Source of the DNA: DAOTKC01 sp035449045
GTDB taxonomy: Bacteria; Bacillota; Clostridia; Christensenellales; CAG-917
Direction of reading: 5' to 3'
Length of the DNA: 28,523 bases
NCBI GenBank assembly: GCA_035449045.1
Contig: DAOTKC010000019.1
Span: forward strand, 1-28,523
The position numbers were made by a program, and so were the translations under genes. The notes under the pieces were generated by a model. That model did no database searches. It was not told the DNA's origin and was given only the letters and a program-made list of their open reading frames with translations. This document shows, piece after piece, positions 22,990-28,523 of the stretch. Position 1 is the stretch's first letter. The number at the start of each line of letters is the position of its first letter.

Positions 22990-24732
22990 TTAATATTTAT
23001 TTCTCGGAGTATAGGTGGTGTGCAGCACTTCGTGCGCCTTGTGGGAGTTGGGCTCGCCCAAGAACTCTTTGTAGATTTCCTTAATCGCGGGGTTCTCGTG
23101 CGATTTCCGGAGAGCCTTGTCCTTGTCGGCGGCGTAGATGCTGGCGGCGCGGATAGCGGGAACGTTCATATTGTTTCTGGTGTAGGCGTCCTTGATGGGT
23201 TGGCCGCCGCCGTTGACGCAGCCGCCCGGGCAGCTCATTATCTCGATGAAGTGATAGTCGCACTCGCCCGACTTGATTTTTTCCATGATCTCACGGGCGT
23301 TGGCAAGCCCCGAGGCCACCGCGACCTTGACGTCTATGCCCGCCACTTTATAGGTGGCTTCCTTGATGTTCTTGGTGCCTCTGACCTCGACAAAGTCGAT
23401 GTTCTCGGGCTCTTTGCCTTCCAAAACGGCCACCACGGTGCGGAGCGCGGCTTCCATGACGCCGCCCGTCGCGCCGAACAAAAGTCCCGCGCTCGAGCTT
23501 ATGCCGAACGGCGTGTCAAACTCTTCGTCGGGAAGCTCGTTAAAGAGGATGCCGGCGCGCTTTATCATCTTGGCGAGCTCGCGCGTCGTCAGCGCGGCGT
23601 CGATGTCGGGATAGCCCGACGCCGACTGGTCGGCTCTGCCTTTCTCGAACTTCTTGGCGGTGCAGGGCATGATGGAAACGACATACATATCCTTGGGGTC
23701 GATGCCGAGCTTTTGCGCGTAGTAAGTCTTGGAGATGGCGCCGAACATCTGCTGAGGCGATTTGCAGGTGGAGAGGTTTTCGAGATATTCGGGATAGTTG
23801 TGCTCGATAAACTTAATCCATGCAGGCGAGCAGCTGGTTATCATGGGCAGCTTGCCGCCATTTTGGATGCGGCCGATAAACTCGAAGCCTTCCTCCATGA
23901 TGGTGAGGTCGGCGGTGAAGTTGACGTCGAACACGCCCTTGAAGCCGAGACGGCGCAGCGCGGCGACCATCTTGCCTTCGACATTGGAGCCGATGGGCAT
24001 GCCGAATTCCTCGCCCAGTCCGATACGGACCGAGGGAGCGGTGCCGACGACGACGTATTTGGTCTTATCGTTCAAAGCCTCGACGACGTCGTCGATTTCC
24101 TCACGCTCGTGGAGCGCGCCCGTCGGGCAGACGTTGATGCACTGGCCGCAGCCGACGCAGGGGACGTCGATTAGGTCACGCTCGAAAGCGCAGCCGACGT
24201 GGGTGTCAAAACCTCTGGCGTTGGCGCCGATGACGCCGACCGACTGGTATTTATGGCAGGCGGCGACGCAACGGCGGCAAAGAATGCACTTGTTGTTGTC
24301 GCGCACAAGGTAGGGCGTGGTGCAGTCAAGAGGATACTCAACGGTCTCGCCCTTGAATTTGTTCGAGTCGCAGTTATACTCAAGCGAAAGCGCCTGAAGC
24401 TCGCAGGAGAGGTTTCTGGCGCAGGACAGGCATTCCTGCTTGTGGTCGGAGAGCATGAGCTCGAGAGTCGTCTTTCTGCTGTCGGTCACCTTCTTGCTGT
24501 TGGTGGTGACTTCCATGCCCTCGGCGACGGGATAGACGCAGGACGCAACCAGCGAGCGCGCGCCCTTGACCTCGACGACGCAAACGCGGCAGGCGCCCAG
24601 CGGGTTGATGTCTTTCAGGTAGCACAGGGTCGGAATTTTTATGCCGGCGGTCTTGGCGGCTTCCAGAATGGTGGTGCCCGCGGGGACCGTCACCGCTATA
24701 TTATTAATTTTTAAATTTACCATTTTTTCCAT
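22990..24732 (-). CDS. hydA: [FeFe] hydrogenase catalytic subunit HydA/HndD
   Basis: 580 residues. N-terminal [2Fe-2S] domain (C37, C48, C51, C65), His-Cys3 [4Fe-4S] (H97, C101, C104, C110), two ferredoxin clusters (C149/152/155/159 and C192/195/198/202), then the H-cluster domain. H-cluster loops: L1 TSCSPAW (299-305), L2 MPCTAKK (C357), L3 EIMSCPGGC (E497, C501, C505). Canonical L1 is TSCCPxW; here the second Cys is Ser. The C-terminal small-subunit region ends AHEVLHTTY. It produces or consumes H2, in bifurcating complexes coupled to NADH and ferredoxin. GGGAGG lies upstream and hydB ends 16 bases before. Confidence 0.95.
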   Translation of the reverse strand: MEKMVNLKINNIAVTVPAGTTILEAAKTAGIKIPTLCYLKDINPLGACRVCVVEVKGARSLVASCVYPVAEGMEVTTNSKKVTDSRKTTLELMLSDHKQECLSCARNLSCELQALSLEYNCDSNKFKGETVEYPLDCTTPYLVRDNNKCILCRRCVAACHKYQSVGVIGANARGFDTHVGCAFERDLIDVPCVGCGQCINVCPTGALHEREEIDDVVEALNDKTKYVVVGTAPSVRIGLGEEFGMPIGSNVEGKMVAALRRLGFKGVFDVNFTADLTIMEEGFEFIGRIQNGGKLPMITSCSPAWIKFIEHNYPEYLENLSTCKSPQQMFGAISKTYYAQKLGIDPKDMYVVSIMPCTAKKFEKGRADQSASGYPDIDAALTTRELAKMIKRAGILFNELPDEEFDTPFGISSSAGLLFGATGGVMEAALRTVVAVLEGKEPENIDFVEVRGTKNIKEATYKVAGIDVKVAVASGLANAREIMEKIKSGECDYHFIEIMSCPGGCVNGGGQPIKDAYTRNNMNVPAIRAASIYAADKDKALRKSHENPAIKEIYKEFLGEPNSHKAHEVLHTTYTPRNKY

Positions 24733-24748
24733 TGTCGTGGCCTCCCGC

Positions 24749-26533
24749 TTACTTTTTTATGATGGCGGCAAACTTGCAGTTGTCCATACAGACGCCGCAT
24801 TTAATGCATTTGGACTGGTCGATAACGTGCTGGCCCTTGACGACGCCCGTGATGGCGCCGACCGGGCATTTCTTGGCGCAAACCGTGCAACCCTTGCAGG
24901 CTTCGGTGATGAAGTAGGAGAGGAGCGCTTTGCAAACGCCGGCGGGGCAACGCTTTTCCTTAATGTGCGCCTCGTATTCGTCTCTGAAGTAGCGCATGGT
25001 GGAGAGCACGGGGTTGGGCGCCGTTTGGCCGAGGCCGCAGAGCGCGTTGTTCTTGATATAGTAGCAGAGCTCTTCCATTTTGTCGAGGTCTTCAAGCTCG
25101 GCTTTGCCTTCGATGACGCGCGTCAGCATTTCGAGCAGGCGCTTGGTGCCCACTCTGCAAGGCGTGCACTTGCCGCAGGACTCGTCGACGGTGAAATCGA
25201 GGAAGAAGCGGGCGATGTCGACCATGCAGTTGTCCTCGTCCATGACGATCATGCCGCCCGAACCCATCATCGAGCCTATGCTGATAAGATTGTCATAGTC
25301 GATGGGAATGTCGTATTCCGAAGCGGGAATGCAGCCGCCCGAAGGCCCGCCCGTTTGGGCCGCCTTGAACTTCTTGCCGTTGGGTATGCCGCCGCCGATA
25401 TCCTCGATGACCTCGCGGAGCGTGGTGCCCATCGGGATTTCGACGAGGCCGGTATTGTTGATTTTGCCGCCCAGCGCGAACACTTTGGTGCCCTTGGACT
25501 TCTCGGTGCCCATCGAAGTGAACCATTGCGGCCCCTTCAGTATAATTTGAGGAATGTTGACGTAGGTCTCGACGTTGTTGAGAAGCGTCGGCTTGCCGAA
25601 CAGGCCTTTGACGGCGGGGAAGGGCGGGCGGTTTCTGGGTTCGCCGCGGTTGCCCTCTATCGAGGTCATGAGCGCGGTTTCCTCGCCGCAGACGAATGCG
25701 CCGGCGCCAAGGCGGATTTCGATGTCGAAATCAAAGCCGGTGCCGAGAATGTTCTTGCCCAAGAGTCCGTATTCCTTAGCTTGCTCCATCGCTATCTTGC
25801 AGCGTTGAACGGCTATCGGGTATTCGGCGCGGACGTAGATGTAGCCTTGGTGGGCGCCGATGGCGAAGCCGGCTATGACCATCGCCTCCAAAAGGGCGTG
25901 GGGGTCGCCTTCCAAGACCGAGCGATCCATGAACGCTCCGGGGTCGCCCTCGTCGGCGTTGACGCAGACGTATTTGACGTCGCCGGGCGCGTCTTTGGTG
26001 AATTGCCACTTGAGGCCGGTCGGGAAACCGCCGCCGCCGCGGCCGCGAAGCCCCGACTTCTTAACGATGTCGACAACTTCCTGCGGCTGCATCTCGGTCA
26101 GCACCTTGATGAGCGCCTGATAACCGTCGTAGGCTATGTATTCGTCGATGTTTTCGGGATTTATAACACCGCAGTTTCTTAAGACCACGCGCGTTTGCTT
26201 TTTAATGAAGTTGGTGTCGGAAAGCGCTTTGATTGCGGCGTGAGAGGCCTTTTCTTTATATAAAAGCCTTTCCACCAGCCTGCCTTTCACGATGTGCTCG
26301 TCAACGACGGTCTCGACGTCGTCAACGGTCATACCGCTGTAAAACGCGCCCTCGGGATAGACCACGACGACAGGTCCTGCCGCGCAAAGGCCGAAGCAGC
26401 CCGTAGTCACGACCTGAACGTCTTTGTCGAGCTTCCTCGCTTTTAAAGCCGCTTCGAATTTTTCGCGGATAGCCGCCGAGTCATTGGAATGGCATCCCGT
26501 GCCGCCGCAAACAAGAATGTGGCTCCTGAACAT
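24749..26533 (-). CDS. hydB: Bifurcating hydrogenase flavoprotein subunit HydB/HndC (NuoF-like)
   Basis: 594 residues. N-terminal thioredoxin-like [2Fe-2S] domain (C9, C14, C46, C50). NuoF core with the NAD(H)/FMN loop GLRGRGGGGFPTGLKW (161-176), and GAFVCGEETALMTSIEG. [4Fe-4S] ligands C453, C456, C459 (ESCGKCTPC) and C499 (LCGLG). C-terminal two-cluster ferredoxin (C546/549/552/556 and C576/579/582/586). It oxidises or reduces NAD(P)(H) and passes electrons to HydA. It carries the extra N- and C-terminal iron-sulphur domains of HydB/HndC that separate it from complex I NuoF. Thirteen bases downstream of the HndB-like gene. Confidence 0.95.
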   Translation of the reverse strand: MFRSHILVCGGTGCHSNDSAAIREKFEAALKARKLDKDVQVVTTGCFGLCAAGPVVVVYPEGAFYSGMTVDDVETVVDEHIVKGRLVERLLYKEKASHAAIKALSDTNFIKKQTRVVLRNCGVINPENIDEYIAYDGYQALIKVLTEMQPQEVVDIVKKSGLRGRGGGGFPTGLKWQFTKDAPGDVKYVCVNADEGDPGAFMDRSVLEGDPHALLEAMVIAGFAIGAHQGYIYVRAEYPIAVQRCKIAMEQAKEYGLLGKNILGTGFDFDIEIRLGAGAFVCGEETALMTSIEGNRGEPRNRPPFPAVKGLFGKPTLLNNVETYVNIPQIILKGPQWFTSMGTEKSKGTKVFALGGKINNTGLVEIPMGTTLREVIEDIGGGIPNGKKFKAAQTGGPSGGCIPASEYDIPIDYDNLISIGSMMGSGGMIVMDEDNCMVDIARFFLDFTVDESCGKCTPCRVGTKRLLEMLTRVIEGKAELEDLDKMEELCYYIKNNALCGLGQTAPNPVLSTMRYFRDEYEAHIKEKRCPAGVCKALLSYFITEACKGCTVCAKKCPVGAITGVVKGQHVIDQSKCIKCGVCMDNCKFAAIIKK

Positions 26534-26546
26534 ACTTGCTTCCTCC

Positions 26547-26915
26547 TTATTCGTTGGTAATCATGTATTCTTCGACCACATTTCCGTTGACTATGTGGCT
26601 CGCAATAATTTTCTTGGCTTTTTCGGCGTCGACGCGGATGTAAGTAATTTTCTCCTGGCCGGGCACGTAGACCTCGACGATGGGCTCCAGCTTACACATC
26701 CCGAGGCACCCCGAACGCGTGACTTTGACGCCCTTTAGGTTCCTCACTGCGATTTCGTCGACAAGCGCGTTGAAGACGGCGCGCGCGCCGGCCGAGATGC
26801 CGCAGGTCGCCATGCCGACGACTAAGCGCGTCTCATTCTCGGAAAGATTATCCCTTAAAATGATCTCGCGCTGCATTTTTTCCTTGATCGCCATGATATC
26901 GGCTATCGTTTTCAT
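26547..26915 (-). CDS. hndB: HndB-like thioredoxin-fold [2Fe-2S] ferredoxin-type protein
   Basis: 122 residues. VVGMATCGISAGARAVFNAL (about 32-51), SGCLGMCKLEPIVEVY (68-83) and a C-terminal HIVNG fit the HndB family found in NADP-reducing hydrogenase operons. The fold resembles the NuoE ferredoxin domain. Only three of the four expected cluster cysteines are seen (C38, C70, C74; the position five after C38 is Gly). This is shared by the family as I recall it, so it may bind no canonical [2Fe-2S]. Its ATG overlaps the upstream stop by four bases (ATGA). Confidence 0.85.
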   Translation of the reverse strand: MKTIADIMAIKEKMQREIILRDNLSENETRLVVGMATCGISAGARAVFNALVDEIAVRNLKGVKVTRSGCLGMCKLEPIVEVYVPGQEKITYIRVDAEKAKKIIASHIVNGNVVEEYMITNE

Positions 26916-27451
26916 AAAACTGTTCCTCCGTCGGTAATAATTATATTTTCACGAATCATATCGCGGATAAGCTTGATTGCTGCGGGGCGGGTAACGTCGA
27001 TTCCCGCCGCTTTGAGCTCTCTAGTGTCAAAGACGAAGCCCTCGCCCTTGCGGCTGTATCGGAGCACGAAGTCGGTGTTCTCGGCCGCCATCAATGCCGC
27101 AATCGTCGCGGCAAGGTCGCCCATAGGCGCACGGTCGACGCAGTCCACCAAAAACGATGCTTTCACCCGCGTGCCCTCGCCCAACTTGGAGCGAATGGAA
27201 AACGCGCCGCCCGCCATCTCGGCCGCCAGCTTCCAAAACGGAAGCCCCAGCCCTATATTGCGGGTCTTGCGCGTAGTTGCCCACGGCTCGGCGACGCGCT
27301 TTTGCATCTCCTCGTCCATTCCCTTGCCGTTGTCGGTAACGGTTATCGTCAAAACCTTTTCGTCGGTAGCGACCTCTATCTCGACGAGCGAGGCCGACGC
27401 CGCGATTGAATTTTCGGCTATATCCAGTATGTGCAAAGCAAGCTCGCGCAA
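26912..27451 (-). CDS. Histidine-kinase-like ATPase (GHKL fold) in the hydrogenase operon
   Basis: 179 residues. The GHKL ATP-binding motifs are complete: N box DIAENSIAA (N14), G1 DNGKGM (40-45), a TTR lid and G2 GLGLPF (67-72). No histidine phospho-acceptor domain, so it resembles anti-sigma factor kinases and similar ATPases. A C-terminal extension of about 80 residues is unassigned. Genes of this type recur in [FeFe] hydrogenase operons, where their role is unproven. The start codon is TTG (27449-27451) with GGAGAG upstream. It overlaps hndB by four bases (ATGA). Confidence 0.85.
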   Translation of the reverse strand: MRELALHILDIAENSIAASASLVEIEVATDEKVLTITVTDNGKGMDEEMQKRVAEPWATTRKTRNIGLGLPFWKLAAEMAGGAFSIRSKLGEGTRVKASFLVDCVDRAPMGDLAATIAALMAAENTDFVLRYSRKGEGFVFDTRELKAAGIDVTRPAAIKLIRDMIRENIIITDGGTVL

Positions 27452-27476
27452 TTTCTCTCCGTAGAGGCGAAAAGTG

Positions 27477-27506
27477 TTTTCGCGCGCGTGTGTATACGCG
27501 CGAAAA
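27477..27506 (-). promoter_or_regulatory. Stable hairpin in the hydrogenase operon leader
   Basis: TTTTCGCGCG (27477-27486) pairs perfectly with CGCGCGAAAA (27497-27506) around a ten-base loop. It ends 16 bases before the GGAGAG ribosome binding region of the first gene. It may affect translation or mRNA stability. Confidence 0.5.
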
Positions 27507-27566
27507 AACCGATGTTCCCCTAAAGAAAATTATGAAAAAAAGGAGTTTTTCAAATTTTCCTTACCT

Positions 27567-27575
27567 ATAATACCA
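27567..27575 (-). promoter_or_regulatory. Possible extended -10 promoter for the hydrogenase operon
   Basis: On the minus strand TGG-TATTAT (TATTAT at 27567-27572), an extended -10. The best -35 match 17 bases upstream is poor, and a T-rich tract fills the spacer. Transcript would start near 27560, with a leader of about 110 nt containing the hairpin at 27477-27506. Confidence 0.4.
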
Positions 27576-27641
27576 CAAAAAAAAACAAAAGACTACTCTT
27601 TTAGACGGGGTTTTAACATAATCCCCACCCACTTATAAGAT

Positions 27642-27654
27642 TTTGTCTGACAAA
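27642..27654. promoter_or_regulatory. 13-bp palindrome between the PHP gene and hydrogenase promoter
   Basis: TTTGTC, one base, GACAAA: a perfect inverted repeat of six-base arms. It lies 17 bases beyond the PHP stop and about 70 bases upstream of the -10 box. It has no GC-rich stem, so it looks like an operator. It does not match the Rex consensus. Confidence 0.4.
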
Positions 27655-27671
27655 TTTTTACTTAGTCTAAA

Positions 27672-28370
27672 CTATCTTTTCAAGGCGGCTCGGAGTTTGT
27701 TTAGCAAAGCCTCCGCCGAGCGTTCGGCAAGGTCGACGGAGCCCCCCGCCGAGCCGATTGCGGCAAGATAGTGGGCGTCGGAATTATATAGCGCCAGCCT
27801 GTCGTAGTAGCGCTTGATAAATTCGGGCGTGGCGCGAGCGGAGATTTCGACAACGGAATACTCCTCGGGCACGGCGCCCAAAATGGCCTCCATGCCGTTG
27901 GACGGGCGGTCGATGTGGGCGGGGAGGGCAATCCCGCCCAAGGAAAATGCGAGGCTAAAGGCCTCCGAAGCCGAGACGTCGGCCGAGCCTATCAACAAAT
28001 TTTCTTCCTCGTCCACTATGTTGTTGAACTCGTCGTAAATGAATTGTTGTCCGAAGATTTTGGGGCGGTTTCTTATGCTTTGAAAACTTAACTTGCCGTA
28101 AAATTCAAACAAACCCGAAAGCTCGGCAAATAGGCAGAGCATGTGAATATCCTCGGCGGTTTGAAGCTCGAGGGCGGGAACGGCGACAACGCCCTCGCGC
28201 TCTCCGCATATTGAGGCAACCTTGGAGTTTTTAACAGAATTGTGGTCGGACACCGCAAAAAAATCCAGCCCGCTAAGGCCGGCGGCGATGGCGATATTGG
28301 CGGGCGTCATATCCTTGTCGGAGCAAGGCGATAGCCCGCTGTGGATATGAAGGTCATAATAAAATTTCAT
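27672..28370 (-). CDS. PHP-domain metal-dependent phosphoesterase
   Basis: 232 residues. PHP metal-binding motifs in order: DLHIHS (H8, H10), SDHNS (D42, H43), E68 (PALELQT), H76 (DIHML), PAHIDR and NSDAHY near the C-terminus. These form a trinuclear metal site that hydrolyses phosphoesters; the substrate is unknown. PHP genes of this length recur next to [FeFe] hydrogenase genes in Clostridia. GGGAA lies immediately before the ATG. 220 bases without a gene separate it from the ATPase gene downstream. Confidence 0.88.
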   Translation of the reverse strand: MKFYYDLHIHSGLSPCSDKDMTPANIAIAAGLSGLDFFAVSDHNSVKNSKVASICGEREGVVAVPALELQTAEDIHMLCLFAELSGLFEFYGKLSFQSIRNRPKIFGQQFIYDEFNNIVDEEENLLIGSADVSASEAFSLAFSLGGIALPAHIDRPSNGMEAILGAVPEEYSVVEISARATPEFIKRYYDRLALYNSDAHYLAAIGSAGGSVDLAERSAEALLNKLRAALKR

Positions 28371-28436
28371 TTCCCGCTCTTTTCCGCTCGGCGGAAGTAA
28401 ACGCTGCGACCGGATGTTTTACGCAAAGTTTAATAA

Positions 28437-28523
28437 TTAAAGAGTATTTGTTACCATGTTTTTTATGGCAGAGAAAATATCGTTGTTTGAGGTCAGAAGA
28501 TTTATGCCGCGCTCGCGCACGGC
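28437..28523 (-). CDS. C-terminal fragment of a probable DRTGG-domain protein
   Basis: The minus-strand frame runs from the window edge to a TAA at 28437-28439, giving 28 residues: AVRERGINLLTSNNDIFSAIKN then MVTNTL. The pattern A..+GI..L.T..D.F.A is what I know from the end of DRTGG-domain proteins, whose genes sit near PHP and hydrogenase genes in Clostridia. The gene probably starts the operon that includes the PHP gene 66 bases downstream. Only 28 residues can be seen, so the family call is tentative, but the reading direction and context agree. Confidence 0.5.
   Translation of the reverse strand, partial: AVRERGINLLTSNNDIFSAIKNMVTNTL

Noticed and set aside
22954..24174. Long plus-strand open frame opposite hydA (about 406 codons)
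   Set aside because: Same antisense effect as for hydB; translation is His/Val/Arg-rich without domains and it starts at the shared terminator.
24641..26182. Long plus-strand open frame opposite hydB (about 513 codons)
   Set aside because: It mirrors hydB on the other strand. GC-rich codon bias keeps this antisense frame open; it has no ribosome binding site and no domain, while hydB has full cluster motifs.
28456..28523. Plus-strand gene start (ATG at the right edge)
   Set aside because: No ribosome binding site; the minus-strand frame through the same bases has a sensible C-terminal pattern and lies in line with the PHP gene.

Overview
The window reads as chromosomal DNA of an anaerobic, endospore-forming member of the Clostridia (Firmicutes), probably an uncultured lineage. 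The signs are spore genes (yabP-yabQ and a gerA/gerB/gerC-type germinant receptor operon), an oxygen-sensitive multi-subunit [FeFe] hydrogenase, the DapL aminotransferase route to meso-diaminopimelate, strong AAGGAGG-type ribosome binding sites and sigma-A-type promoters. Composition is moderately GC-rich. I see no phage, insertion sequence or CRISPR array.

Layout. 1-339: 3' end of glnS. 568-3595: a three-gene operon from a near-consensus promoter, with a four-zinc-ribbon protein and two related four-helix membrane proteins. All three carry the same short proline-rich motif; this is the best candidate here for an undescribed system. 3718-7332: walJ/yycJ, a tandem pair of CPBP-family membrane proteases and rlmH. 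7494-8539: tadA and a small membrane protein. 8656-10793 (minus): dapF-dapL. 11289-12663: a GNAT acetyltransferase and a secreted LysM-CAP protein. 12744-15472 (minus): bioY, a secreted family I.5 zinc lipase, and yabQ/yabP. 15572-15933: a perfect-consensus promoter, a transcribed tandem repeat and tRNA-Arg(ACG), the expected substrate of the TadA encoded upstream. 16267-17310: a DMT-type transporter with a Cys-rich tail and a structured leader. 17470-21244 (minus): germinant receptor operon. 21510-22844: CPA2 cation/proton antiporter with an inverted repeat over its -10 box. 22990-28523 (minus): hydrogenase locus, namely the end of a probable DRTGG-domain protein, a PHP-domain protein, a histidine-kinase-type ATPase, an HndB-like ferredoxin, HydB and HydA. 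No NuoE-like (HydC/HndA) subunit is present where I would expect it.

Functional links. Electron-bifurcating hydrogenase chemistry and the antiporter fit fermentative redox and ion homeostasis. dapF-dapL supplies diaminopimelate for peptidoglycan and lysine. YabP/YabQ and the Ger proteins act in spore coat/cortex formation and germination. TadA and tRNA-Arg(ACG) together decode CGN arginine codons. Many convergent gene pairs share one bidirectional terminator hairpin.

All calls come from reading translated sequence, family motifs and DNA signals by eye; no database search or folding program was run.
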